Below are positions 18,962-27,443 of a DNA stretch of 64,000 nucleotides, one piece after another. The stretch comes from Paramagnetospirillum kuznetsovii (GTDB lineage Bacteria; Pseudomonadota; Alphaproteobacteria; Rhodospirillales; Magnetospirillaceae): assembly GCF_003284725.1 (NCBI RefSeq), contig NZ_PGTO01000001.1, forward strand, positions 1 through 64,000. Direction: 5' to 3'. The notes beneath the pieces were generated by a model that had not been told where the DNA came from, did no database searches, and was given only the letters and a program-made list of their open reading frames with translations. A program made the translations under genes and the position numbers. Position 1 is the stretch's first letter, and every line of letters begins with the position of its first letter.

Positions 18962-21535
18962 ATGGTGCAGGACCAGATCGGCCGGGGATTGGCGTTTCAC
19001 CGGGCCGGGCAATTGGCCGAGGCGGCGCCGCTTTACCAGGAGGTCTTGTCTCGCCAGCCCGACCATGCCGTGGCGCTGCACCTGCTGGGCATCATTGCCC
19101 TTCAAACCGGACGCATGGCCGAGGCCGTCGATTGGATCGCCCGCGCCCTGGCCGCCAAGCCGGATTTCCCGGAAGCACTCAACAATCTGGGCAATGCCTT
19201 CAAGGGCATGAACCAGCCGGATAAGGCCGCCGAAGCCTATGGCCGCGCCCTGGCCCTGCGCCCCGATTTCGCCGAGGTCCACAATAATTTCGGGGTCTGC
19301 CGCCTGGCCGTGGGGCGCATCGACGAAGCCGCCGAGGCCTTCCGGCGCGCGCTGACGCTTAAAGCCGACTATCCCGAGGCCGCCGTCAATCTGGCCATGG
19401 CGCTGGAGCGGCTTGGTCGTCCGTCCGAAGCCGCGCAAGCCTACCGCGCCGCCTGCGCCTTGCTGCCCGCCAACGCCGATCTTCGCAATGGATTGGGCAA
19501 TGCCCTTCGCGCCGCCGGTCGCTTGGATGACGCCGCCCAGGCCTATGGCGAGGCCGCCGGACTGCGTCCGGAATTCGTTGAATTTCACGTCAATCACGGC
19601 CTCGCCCTGACCGACTGCCGCCGGGTCGAGGGTGCCATCGCCGCTCTGCGCCGCGCCCTCGCCCTGGCCCCCGGCCATCCCCGCGCCACCATTGGGCTCG
19701 GCATCGCCCTGGGACTGGCCGGTCGGAACGAGGAATCCATCGCCTGCCTGGAAGATTCCATTCGCGCCGCGCCCGACTTCGCCCCCGCCCATGGCAATCT
19801 CGGTCTGGCGCTGGCCAAGGTCGGGCGATTGGAGGAGGCGGCCGAGCGCCAGCGCGCTGCCCTGCGGCTGCAACCCGACTATGCCGTCGCCCATAACAAC
19901 CTCGCCCTCATCCTGACCCAGTTGGGCAAGATGGAAGAGGCCATGGCCTCGGTCGAGGCGGCGCTTCGCCTGCGGCCGGATTTCCCCGAGGCCCTGATCT
20001 CCAGGGGTAATCTGCTCAAAGCCCTCGGCCGCACGGACGAAGCCATCGCCAGCCTGCGGGCCGCCCTGGCCTTGAAGCCCAATTCCGCCGAGGCGCACGG
20101 CTCGTTGGGTATGGTCTGGCAGTCCCAATGGCGCCTTGACGACGCGGTGGCGGAACACGCCGAGGCGCTGCGGATTTGGCCGGATTTTCCCGCCGCCCTG
20201 GTCAATCTTGGAATCGCCCATCAGTTTCTCGGCCTGCCCGCCTTGGCGGCGGAGTGCTACGAGCGAATCCTCGCCGCCCAGCCCGTCAACGCCATGGCCT
20301 TCGGCAAACTGCTCAATGCCACCATGTATCGCGACGACCTGACCGGCGCGCGGATCGGCGAGATTCACCGCCGCTTCGGCGCCGCCATGGCGCGGCCCTT
20401 GCCGAGCGCGCCGCCGCTGGTGCGGGGCTCCCCCGATCAGGTGGGGCGTCGCTTGCGGATCGGTTATCTGTCGTCGGATCTGTGCAATCACCCGGTGGCC
20501 ACCAATCTGCTGCCGGTGCTGCGCCGTCATGACCGGGCCAAGGTGTCGGTGCATTTCTACGCCCATGTGGTACGCCCCGATGCCTTCACCGAGCAATTCA
20601 AGGCCTTGGCCGACGGCTGGCGCGACATCCACGCCCTGACCGACCGGCAGGCGGCCGATCTGATCCGCGCCGACGAAATCGATATCCTGGTCAGCCTTGC
20701 CGGTCATTTCGATCTCAATCGTCCGCAGATCTGCGCCTATCGGGCGGCACCGATCCAGATCAGCATGCATGACGTGGCCACCAGCGGTCTGACAGAGATG
20801 GACTATCTGATCGGCGACGGCATTCTGCTGCCGCGTTCGGGGCCGGAATATTTCGCCGAGCGGCCGCTGCGGCTGCCCAGCTTCTATATCGCCGATCTTC
20901 CGTCCGCCCTGCCGCCGCTGGCGGAGGATCCCCGTCAAGGTCCGGCCTGGTTCGCCAGCTTCAACAATCCCGCCAAGATCAGCCCCGGCCTGACCCGGCT
21001 GTGGGGACAAATCCTGGCGGCGGCGCCGCAATCACGGCTGACCCTCAAATATCACGAGGCCTATTCCTCGCCTTCGGTGCGCCAGCGTCTCGCGGAACAG
21101 ATGGTCGGGGCGGGCGCAAGGGCGGATCAATTGGAATTTCTGTTCGCCAAGGACGGCTATCGGGACTTCATCGCCCGCTACGGTCAGGTGGACATCGCGC
21201 TGGACACGCGGCCGTTCTCCGGCTCGACCACCAGTTTCCAGGCCCTGTCCATGGGAATTCCGGTCATCACCCTGCCCGGCGAAACCATGGCCAGCCGCTG
21301 GACCGCATCCATGCTGCGCCGGGTCGGGCTGTCCGAACTGGTCGCGACCTCGCCGGAACACTATGTGGCGCTGGCGGTCAAGGCGGCCGGATCGGTGGAT
21401 CACTGGCGGATGCGCCGGGCCGAAATCCGCGACTCCGTCCGCTCGTCGAGTCTGTGCGACGCTGGAAAATGGGCAAGGAACCTGGAACGGCTTTACCGCG
21501 CCGTCTGGCGCCGGTGGTGTCACCGAGCCGACTAG
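18962..21535 (+). CDS. SPINDLY-type TPR O-GlcNAc transferase (GT41), first copy
   Basis: Predicted protein O-glycosyltransferase (UDP-GlcNAc:Ser/Thr), 857 residues. Residues about 5-440 are a long series of 34-residue tetratricopeptide repeats with the A-x-x-x-L-x-P pattern. The catalytic half starts near 498 with RIGYLSSDLCNHPVATNLLPV. It includes HDVATSGLTEMDYLIGD and, near 750-785, FSGSTTSFQALSMGIPVITLPGET, the sugar-nucleotide site of GT41 enzymes. The ATG at 18962 has GGAG 5 bases upstream. An in-frame earlier ATG would lie inside the porin terminator and was rejected. The neighbour downstream is a paralogue. Candidate acceptors are flagellin or envelope proteins; none can be identified here. 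Confidence 0.88.
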   Translation: MVQDQIGRGLAFHRAGQLAEAAPLYQEVLSRQPDHAVALHLLGIIALQTGRMAEAVDWIARALAAKPDFPEALNNLGNAFKGMNQPDKAAEAYGRALALRPDFAEVHNNFGVCRLAVGRIDEAAEAFRRALTLKADYPEAAVNLAMALERLGRPSEAAQAYRAACALLPANADLRNGLGNALRAAGRLDDAAQAYGEAAGLRPEFVEFHVNHGLALTDCRRVEGAIAALRRALALAPGHPRATIGLGIALGLAGRNEESIACLEDSIRAAPDFAPAHGNLGLALAKVGRLEEAAERQRAALRLQPDYAVAHNNLALILTQLGKMEEAMASVEAALRLRPDFPEALISRGNLLKALGRTDEAIASLRAALALKPNSAEAHGSLGMVWQSQWRLDDAVAEHAEALRIWPDFPAALVNLGIAHQFLGLPALAAECYERILAAQPVNAMAFGKLLNATMYRDDLTGARIGEIHRRFGAAMARPLPSAPPLVRGSPDQVGRRLRIGYLSSDLCNHPVATNLLPVLRRHDRAKVSVHFYAHVVRPDAFTEQFKALADGWRDIHALTDRQAADLIRADEIDILVSLAGHFDLNRPQICAYRAAPIQISMHDVATSGLTEMDYLIGDGILLPRSGPEYFAERPLRLPSFYIADLPSALPPLAEDPRQGPAWFASFNNPAKISPGLTRLWGQILAAAPQSRLTLKYHEAYSSPSVRQRLAEQMVGAGARADQLEFLFAKDGYRDFIARYGQVDIALDTRPFSGSTTSFQALSMGIPVITLPGETMASRWTASMLRRVGLSELVATSPEHYVALAVKAAGSVDHWRMRRAEIRDSVRSSSLCDAGKWARNLERLYRAVWRRWCHRAD

Positions 21536-21606
21536 ACGGCGACTGTTCGCCATGGCGCGAATGGACTACCATCCGCCGGGCAAGTTGCACCTAGAGATTG
21601 ATAGCC

Positions 21607-23862
21607 ATGTCTGTTCCCGACTCAATTCTAGCCAAAGCCGAAGCCCTGCTGCGTGGCGGCTTCATCAGCGACGCCATTGCCCTGTGCGAAAAGACTCGCA
21701 AGAAACATCCCGATCATCCCGGGTTGCTGCTCCTGCACGGCAGCGCCCAATACATGGCCGGTAAATTGAAGCCCGCCATCGTAACGCTGTCGCGTTGCGT
21801 CAAGCTGGCCCCCGGTGACGTTGGGGGCTGGATCAATCTGGGCAATGCGCTTCAGGCGGCCGGGCGGATTGACGAAGCCGTGAGAGCGTTTCGCACCGCG
21901 CAAGCCATTCAACCCCAGATTGCCGCCATCTCGTATAATCTCGGCAATGCGCTATCGGCGTTGGGCGATATGGCCGCCGCCATGGAGGCCTACGGCCGCA
22001 CCATCGCGCTGCAACCCACGCACCGCATGGCCATGTCGAATCTCGGCATCGCCCTGACCGCGGCGGGCAGGGCGGCGGAAGCGGAACACCTGTTCCGCGA
22101 AGCCCTGGCGCTGGGCCCCGAAACCCCCGAGATTCTTACCAATCTTGGCAATGCCCTGACCGCCCTTAGGCGCCTGGACGAGGCTGTTCTTTTGCATGGC
22201 CGCGCCATCGCCATGAAACCTGACCTGGTGGAGGCACATTACAATCTGGGCAACGCGGAATTGGCACGAGGCCAAAGAGCCAAAGCCATGACGTGTTTTC
22301 GCCGGGCGGTCGAACTGCGCCCCGATTTCATCGATGCCCATGTGGGAATGGCCCGGCTGTTCGCCGATTCGGGTCAAGCGGACCAGGCCCTGGCCATCTA
22401 TCGCGCCGCGCTGCGCCAAACACCCGATTCCGCCGTGATCTACTATTTTCTCGGCATCACCTTGCGCGACCAGCGGAGCTACGAGCCCGCCCGAGAAGCC
22501 CTCATCAAGGCCATAGCCCTCGATCCCACCCACCGACAAGCCACCGTCACTCTTGCCGCGCTCAATCAGGAAACCGGGCGCCACGATCAGGCCGCACGGA
22601 GTCTGGACGCCATGGAGCAGAAGGCACCCAGCGAATCCTTTCTGCGCAACGCCATGGCATTGTCGCTCTACCGCGATGATATAAGCGTTGAACAAGCCGC
22701 GGCCATCCATGCCCGCTACGGTTCCTTCGTGGAGAATGACATCGGCGAAGTGGAGTTGCTCCCCGCCCTCCAGTCCGAGTTTCCCTTGCGCATCGGCTAT
22801 CTTTCGTCGGACTTCCGTCACCATTCCATCGCATCGAACATGCTGCCGGTGATCCGGGCCCACAATCGTGAGCTGTTTGCGCCCTATCTCTACTCCTGCA
22901 CCACCAAAGCCGATCAGGTCACTTCTCAGTTTCGCGCCGAGGCGCGAGAGTGGCGCGATGTATCGCTGCTGTCCGACCAGGATATCGCGCGATGCATCCG
23001 AGCCGACGGCATCCATATCCTCGTCTGCCTGGCCTCCCATTTCGACGACAACCGCCCCGCTGTTTGCGCCCGGCGGGCGGCACCGGTTCAGATCAGCCTT
23101 CACGACGTCGCCACCAGCGGCCTGAAGGCGATGGATTACCTGATCGGTGATTACCGTTTGCTGCCGCGCGGCGGGAAGGAGTTCTTTACCGAACGCTTGC
23201 TGCGGCTGCCGCAATTCTATGTGGCGGATATGCCGAGGGATCTGCCGCCACTGCCGATATCGCCGCGCACCGGGCCGCCGGTCTATGGCTGCTTCAATTA
23301 CCCGGCAAAGATCACTCCGACCATACTCGGCCTATGGGGACATATCCTCGCGCGGCAGCCCACCGCCCATCTGGTGCTGAAGTATCATAACTTCTATGCC
23401 GACGCCGGTCTCAGGGACCGGTTCACGGCAGCCATTCGCGCCGCCGGAGCCAAGCCCGGACAGATCAAATTCATCGGCGAGCAGGCCAGCGACCAATCCA
23501 TGCTGGCCCTCTATAACGACGTGGACATCGCCCTCGACCCGTTTCCGTTCAGTGGCTCGACCACCAGCTTCCAGGCCCTGTCCATGGGGATTCCGGTCAT
23601 CACCCTGCCGGGCGAAACCATGGTCAGCCGATGGTCGGCCTCCATGTTGCGCCGGGTCGGACTGTCCGAACTGGTCGCGACCTCGCCGGAAGACTATGTG
23701 ACCCTCGCGGTCGAGGCGGCGGGATCGGTGGATCACTGGCGGATGCGCCGGGCCGAAATCCGCGACTCCGTCCGCGCGTCGAGCCTATGCGACACCGGAA
23801 AATGGACCAGGAACCTGGAACGGCTTTACCGTGCCGTCTGGCGCCGGCACAGTCACGGCTGA
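21607..23862 (+). CDS. SPINDLY-type TPR O-GlcNAc transferase (GT41), second copy
   Basis: A paralogue of the preceding gene, 751 residues. It has a shorter TPR array (about residues 1-340) and a catalytic domain from about 394 (RIGYLSSDFRHHSIASNMLPV) to the C-terminus. The active-site block HDVATSGLKAMDYLIGD and FSGSTTSFQALSMGIPVITLPGET are kept. The last 100 or so codons are almost identical in DNA to copy 1, while the TPR halves are strongly diverged. That pattern suggests gene conversion at the 3' end. The ATG at 21607 gives MSVPDSILAKAEALL; a TTG three codons earlier is possible. It lies 71 bp after copy 1 and is probably cotranscribed. The different TPR halves imply different protein targets. 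Confidence 0.88.
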   Translation: MSVPDSILAKAEALLRGGFISDAIALCEKTRKKHPDHPGLLLLHGSAQYMAGKLKPAIVTLSRCVKLAPGDVGGWINLGNALQAAGRIDEAVRAFRTAQAIQPQIAAISYNLGNALSALGDMAAAMEAYGRTIALQPTHRMAMSNLGIALTAAGRAAEAEHLFREALALGPETPEILTNLGNALTALRRLDEAVLLHGRAIAMKPDLVEAHYNLGNAELARGQRAKAMTCFRRAVELRPDFIDAHVGMARLFADSGQADQALAIYRAALRQTPDSAVIYYFLGITLRDQRSYEPAREALIKAIALDPTHRQATVTLAALNQETGRHDQAARSLDAMEQKAPSESFLRNAMALSLYRDDISVEQAAAIHARYGSFVENDIGEVELLPALQSEFPLRIGYLSSDFRHHSIASNMLPVIRAHNRELFAPYLYSCTTKADQVTSQFRAEAREWRDVSLLSDQDIARCIRADGIHILVCLASHFDDNRPAVCARRAAPVQISLHDVATSGLKAMDYLIGDYRLLPRGGKEFFTERLLRLPQFYVADMPRDLPPLPISPRTGPPVYGCFNYPAKITPTILGLWGHILARQPTAHLVLKYHNFYADAGLRDRFTAAIRAAGAKPGQIKFIGEQASDQSMLALYNDVDIALDPFPFSGSTTSFQALSMGIPVITLPGETMVSRWSASMLRRVGLSELVATSPEDYVTLAVEAAGSVDHWRMRRAEIRDSVRASSLCDTGKWTRNLERLYRAVWRRHSHG

Positions 23863-23947
23863 TCGGGCTTGAGAGTTCTTCGACGTTCCGATTCAACTTA
23901 AGTGCGAAAACGAGCTAGCAGCCGTGACGGCCGAAAACAACGGCATC

Positions 23948-23962
23948 GTTCACGAATTGAAC
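23948..23962 (+). promoter_or_regulatory. Palindromic operator, copy 1 (GTTCA-N5-TGAAC)
   Basis: A perfect 5-bp inverted repeat with a 5-bp spacer (GTTCA CGAAT TGAAC). It lies upstream of the -35 element of the promoter for the winged-helix gene. The second copy has the same half-sites and spacer, with centres 25 bp apart. Confidence 0.65.
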
Positions 23963-23967
23963 AAAGC

Positions 23968-23997
23968 TTGACGTTCAAATGATGAACGCCGTAGGAT
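23968..23997 (+). promoter_or_regulatory. Sigma-70-type promoter of the glycan-locus regulator
   Basis: The -35 element is TTGACG (23968-23973) and the -10 element is TAGGAT (23992-23997), with an 18-bp spacer. Transcription would start near 24004, about 24 bases before the regulator ATG at 24028. Operator copy 2 fills most of the spacer. Confidence 0.65.
23973..23987 (+). promoter_or_regulatory. Palindromic operator, copy 2 (GTTCA-N5-TGAAC)
   Basis: GTTCA AATGA TGAAC, extended by one more base pair to CGTTCA/TGAACG (23972-23988). It overlaps the last base of the -35 and the spacer of the promoter, a typical place for repression. The adjacent winged-helix regulator is the obvious candidate ligand (autoregulation). 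Confidence 0.65.
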
Positions 23998-24027
23998 CGT
24001 GCGTCTTTCAAAGCTATCGAAGACCCC

Positions 24028-24582
24028 ATGTCGCGCCAAGCCCGCCTTGAACTCGATCTGCTGAAGCTGATCCACGCCGATGCCAATGTCACCCAGCGCA
24101 AGCTGGCGGGCGAGCTGGGCATCGCCCTTGGTCTGGCCAACAGCTATCTGAAGCGCTGCGTCAAGAAGGGCCTCGTCAAGGTGATGGCGGTTCCCGCCAA
24201 CCGTTACGCCTATTTCCTGACCCCCCAGGGATTCGCCGAGAAAAGTCGGCTGGTGGGCGAATATCTGTCGCAGTCGCTGAATTTCTTCCGCCAGGCTCGC
24301 GGCCAGTGCGAGGAGCTGTTCCAATTATGCGAAAAGCGCGGCTGGCGCCGGGTCGCCCTGTGCGGCGCCAGCGATCTGGCCGATATCGCGGCGCTGACCG
24401 CCGCCGATTTCGACATTGTGATTGTCGGCATTGCCTCCCTCGCCCATATGGATCAATTGGGCGAGGTGGACGCGGTGCTGTTGACCGACCTTGCCGATCC
24501 GCTGGCCGCCTGGGAAGCCCTGGTGGCCCGGATGCCCGCCGAGCGGGTGCTGACGCCGAAAATTCTCGAGGTGGCGCCATGA
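24028..24582 (+). CDS. Winged-helix transcriptional regulator of the glycan locus
   Basis: A 184-residue protein with an N-terminal MarR-like winged helix. The segment NVTQRKLAGELGIALGLANSYLKRCVKKGLVKV (about 19-51) is the helix-turn-helix, followed by the wing YAYFLTPQGFAEKSRL. The C-terminal half (about 90-184) has a Rossmann-like pattern (RVALCGASDLADIAALTAADFDIVIVGIAS) and may bind a small ligand, perhaps a nucleotide or sugar nucleotide. Such proteins commonly open alphaproteobacterial exopolysaccharide loci together with a NusG paralogue. Its stop overlaps the next start (ATGA). Two identical palindromes in its own promoter suggest that it represses itself. Ligand and regulon are unknown. 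Confidence 0.8.
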   Translation: MSRQARLELDLLKLIHADANVTQRKLAGELGIALGLANSYLKRCVKKGLVKVMAVPANRYAYFLTPQGFAEKSRLVGEYLSQSLNFFRQARGQCEELFQLCEKRGWRRVALCGASDLADIAALTAADFDIVIVGIASLAHMDQLGEVDAVLLTDLADPLAAWEALVARMPAERVLTPKILEVAP

Positions 24583-25082
24583 CCGGCTGGTTCGTGGTCC
24601 ATACCCATGCCCGCGCGGAGGAACAGGCCGCTGGACATCTGGCGCGCCAAGGCTTCACTCCCTATCTGCCGCGCATCGGCCGCACCATTCGCCATGCCGG
24701 TCGGATCTCCAAGACGACGGCGCCGCTGTTTCCCCGATACCTGTTCGTCGCCCTCGATCTGGAGGCACAACGCTGGCGGGCGGTGAAGTCCACTGTCGGA
24801 ATTGCCGGTCTGGTCAGTCTGGGCGAGTGGCCGACCCCGATCGACGATGCGGTGATCCACGAGATTCGTGACCGCGAGGGCGAGGACGGCCTGATCGTTT
24901 TGACGGAACGACCTCGCTTCCAGGCAGGTCAGCCGGTGATGGTGACCCAAGGTGCCTGCCGGTCGTTGGATGGATTGTTTGTTGCCGAGGCGGGAGACGA
25001 GCGCGTCATCGTGATGCTTTCCCTGCTTGGGCGCACCCTCAGGGTAACGCTACCCGCCGCTTCGGTGGTGGCCTGCGCCTGA
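24579..25082 (+). CDS. NusG/RfaH-family transcription antitermination factor
   Basis: A 167-residue specialised NusG paralogue. The N-terminal NGN domain starts WFVVHTHARAEEQAAGHLARQGF and has PLFPRYLFVALDL, as in NusG and RfaH. The C-terminal KOW-type domain (from about 110) includes FQAGQPVMVTQGACRSLDGLFV. RfaH-type factors bind paused RNA polymerase at an ops element and let it read through long surface-glycan operons. That role fits its position immediately before this cluster. Translation is coupled to the regulator by ATGA overlap. The housekeeping nusG normally sits with secE and rplK, which are absent here. Confidence 0.87.
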   Translation: MTGWFVVHTHARAEEQAAGHLARQGFTPYLPRIGRTIRHAGRISKTTAPLFPRYLFVALDLEAQRWRAVKSTVGIAGLVSLGEWPTPIDDAVIHEIRDREGEDGLIVLTERPRFQAGQPVMVTQGACRSLDGLFVAEAGDERVIVMLSLLGRTLRVTLPAASVVACA

Positions 25083-25124
25083 GGTGAGTTGTTTGGCTTT
25101 CGCACCTGGGATTGTCACCCGGGC

Positions 25125-25137
25125 TGCGGTAGCATGC
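25125..25137 (+). promoter_or_regulatory. ops-like element ahead of the glycan genes
   Basis: The sequence TGCGGTAGCATGC matches the enterobacterial RfaH-recruiting ops sequence GGCGGTAGCGTG at 10 of its 12 positions. It lies between the RfaH/NusG paralogue and the first sugar gene, 43 bases before the ATG at 25180. That an alphaproteobacterial NusG paralogue uses the same signal is inference. Confidence 0.45.
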
Positions 25138-25179
25138 CCGACCGTTTCCGTCCCACCCCTGGCCAGAGTGTCCTTGCCC

Positions 25180-26289
25180 ATGACCAACGCCGCCGCCCGT
25201 TTTGAACGCGCCAAGACCGTCGCCTTCGAGATCAATGCCCATCTGCCGCCGGATTATCAGGCCGAATTGCTGGGCGAACAGTTGCGGGTCGACCGCGACC
25301 GCCTGGTCCTCGTCGTCGGCGGCGCAGGCTATATCGGCTCGGTGCTGTGCGGCGATCTGCTGGCCAAGGGCTATCGGGTGCGCAACCTCGACTTGGTGGT
25401 CTACAACAACGGTGTCTGCGTCGCCCCCTGGCTGGGCCATCCCAACTACCAGTTCATGGGCGGCGATCTGGCCGACGAGGCCACCTTCGTGAAGGCCCTG
25501 GACGGCGTCACCGACGTGGTGCTGCTGGCCGGTCTGGTGGGCGATCCCGTCACCAAGAATTTCCCCGACGCGGCGGCGCGCATCAATGACGAGGGCCATT
25601 CCGCCATGCTGCGTCTGCTGGCGGGCAAGGGGCTCAACCGGGTGGTGTTCGTCTCCACCTGTTCCAATTACGGCCTGATCCAGGGCGACCAGCTTGCCGA
25701 CGAGGATTTCGAACTGTCGCCGCTGTCGCTTTACGCCAAGTCCAAGGTGCGGGTGGAACAGACCCTGCTGGGCGGTCGGGGCAAGGTGGACTACACCCCG
25801 GTGGTGCTGCGCTTCGCCACCGCCTTCGGCCTGTCGCCCCGCATGCGCTTCGACCTGACGGTAAGCGAATTCACCCGCGCCATGGCGCTGGGCGAGGATC
25901 TGCTGGTGTTCGACGCCCATACCTGGCGGCCTTATTGCCATGTGCGCGACTTCGCCGAGCTGATCCGCCGCGCCATCGAGGCGCCCGCCGAACGGGTCGC
26001 CTTCGAGGTGTTCAACGCCGGCCGCGACGTCAACAACAAGACCAAGCAGATGATCGTTGACGCCATCCTGACCCAGTTGCCCGAGGCCAAGGTGCGCTAT
26101 CAGGAGCACGGCTCCGACCCGCGCAACTATCGGGTCGACTTCACCAAGGTGAAGGAACGGCTGCATTTCGTGCCGAAATGGACGGTGGAGGACGGCGTGG
26201 CCGAGCTGATCGACGCGCTGAAGCAGGGGCTGTACCGCGACATCGCCCAGCCCACCAGCTTCCACGGCAATTGGGAGCCCCAGGTTTGA
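25180..26289 (+). CDS. Extended SDR, NAD-dependent sugar epimerase/dehydratase
   Basis: A 369-residue sugar-nucleotide-modifying enzyme. After an N-terminal extension of about 45 residues comes the Rossmann motif VVGGAGYIGS. The catalytic region is STCSNYG followed by YAKSK. The catalytic serine-region lacks the Asp-Glu pair seen in 4,6-dehydratases (STDEVYG type), so an epimerase or reductase role is more likely than LegB-type dehydration. The open frame reaches back to 25084, but that would translate the ops-like leader. I chose the ATG at 25180, although its ribosome-binding site is weak. Its stop overlaps the TTG start of the aminotransferase. The substrate is unknown. Confidence 0.75.
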   Translation: MTNAAARFERAKTVAFEINAHLPPDYQAELLGEQLRVDRDRLVLVVGGAGYIGSVLCGDLLAKGYRVRNLDLVVYNNGVCVAPWLGHPNYQFMGGDLADEATFVKALDGVTDVVLLAGLVGDPVTKNFPDAAARINDEGHSAMLRLLAGKGLNRVVFVSTCSNYGLIQGDQLADEDFELSPLSLYAKSKVRVEQTLLGGRGKVDYTPVVLRFATAFGLSPRMRFDLTVSEFTRAMALGEDLLVFDAHTWRPYCHVRDFAELIRRAIEAPAERVAFEVFNAGRDVNNKTKQMIVDAILTQLPEAKVRYQEHGSDPRNYRVDFTKVKERLHFVPKWTVEDGVAELIDALKQGLYRDIAQPTSFHGNWEPQV

Positions 26290-27443
26290 GCCTGGACCTC
26301 GCCAGGACCGTCGCCGCCATCCACGCCGTGGCGGGTGACAAGGCCCTGCTGCACGCCCCGGAAGTGGCGGGCAACGAGTGGGTCTATGTCAAGGAATGCC
26401 TGGACACTGAATGGGTCTCCACCGTCGGCGCCTATGTGGACCGCTTCGAGCGCATGGTGGCCGAGTTCACCGGCGCTTCCCATGCCGTCGCCACCGTCAA
26501 CGGCACCGCCGCGCTTCATATGTGCCTGAAGCTGGCGGGCGTCGGGCCGGGCGACGAGGTGATCACCCCCTCCCTGACCTTCATCGCCACCGCCAATGCG
26601 GTCGCCTATTGCGGGGCCTTTCCCCATTTCGCCGATGTGGAGGAGCGCAGCCTGGGATTGGATGCCGCCAAGCTGGATGCCCATCTGACGCAGGTGGGAG
26701 CGCGTCGCGACGGGGTGCTGATCAACCGCTGGACCGGGCGGGTGATCCGCGCCGTCTGCTGCATGCACACCTTCGGGCATGCTTGTGATCTCGACGCGGT
26801 GGCGGAGGTCTGCGCCCGGCATGGGGTGGTGCTGGTGGAAGACGCCGCCGAATCGCTGGGCAGCACCTATAAGGGCCGCCATACCGGCAATCATGGGCTG
26901 GTGTCCTCGCTGTCCTTCAACGGCAACAAGATCGTGACCACCGGCGGCGGCGGCATGATCCTGACCAGTGACGAGGCCCTGGCCAAGCGGGCCAAGCACC
27001 TGACCACCACCGCCAAGACGCCGCACCCCTTCCTGTTCAATCACGACGAGGTCGGCTACAACTACCGCCTGCCCAATCTGAACGCCGCCATGGGCTGCGC
27101 CCAGATGGAGCAGTTGCCCGGCTTCCTGGCGCGCAAGCGGCTGCTGGCCGAGCGCTATGCCGCGGCGTTCGACGGCATCGAGGGCATCCGCTTCTTCCGC
27201 GAGCCCGATTATGGCCGCTCCAATTACTGGCTCAATGTGCTGCTGCTGGATAAGCCCGACACCGGACTGGTCCACGCCCTGCTGGAGCGCGCCAATGGCG
27301 AGGGGCTGCAATGCCGCCCCGCCTGGACGCCCATGCACGACCTGCCCATGTACCGGGACTGCCCGCGCATGGATCTGTCGGTGACCGTTGGCCTGAACCA
27401 GCGGCTGATCAATATTCCCTCCAGCCCCCGGCTGGCCGGATGA
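26286..27443 (+). CDS. legC: LegC-like PLP aminotransferase (DegT family)
   Basis: Predicted to install the 4-amino group on a UDP- or GDP-4-keto-6-deoxy-GlcNAc intermediate in legionaminic-acid synthesis; 385 residues. The N-terminal HAPEVAGNEWVYVKECLDT and VSTVGAYVDRFE are hallmarks of the LegC subgroup. The PLP lysine is in SFNGNKIVTTGGGG near 215. No ATG suits the family N-terminus. The TTG at 26286 overlaps the previous stop (TTGA) and has GGGAG upstream, so it is the likely start. The next gene overlaps by ATGA. The other legionaminic genes around it make this call strong. Confidence 0.85.
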   Translation: MSLDLARTVAAIHAVAGDKALLHAPEVAGNEWVYVKECLDTEWVSTVGAYVDRFERMVAEFTGASHAVATVNGTAALHMCLKLAGVGPGDEVITPSLTFIATANAVAYCGAFPHFADVEERSLGLDAAKLDAHLTQVGARRDGVLINRWTGRVIRAVCCMHTFGHACDLDAVAEVCARHGVVLVEDAAESLGSTYKGRHTGNHGLVSSLSFNGNKIVTTGGGGMILTSDEALAKRAKHLTTTAKTPHPFLFNHDEVGYNYRLPNLNAAMGCAQMEQLPGFLARKRLLAERYAAAFDGIEGIRFFREPDYGRSNYWLNVLLLDKPDTGLVHALLERANGEGLQCRPAWTPMHDLPMYRDCPRMDLSVTVGLNQRLINIPSSPRLAG

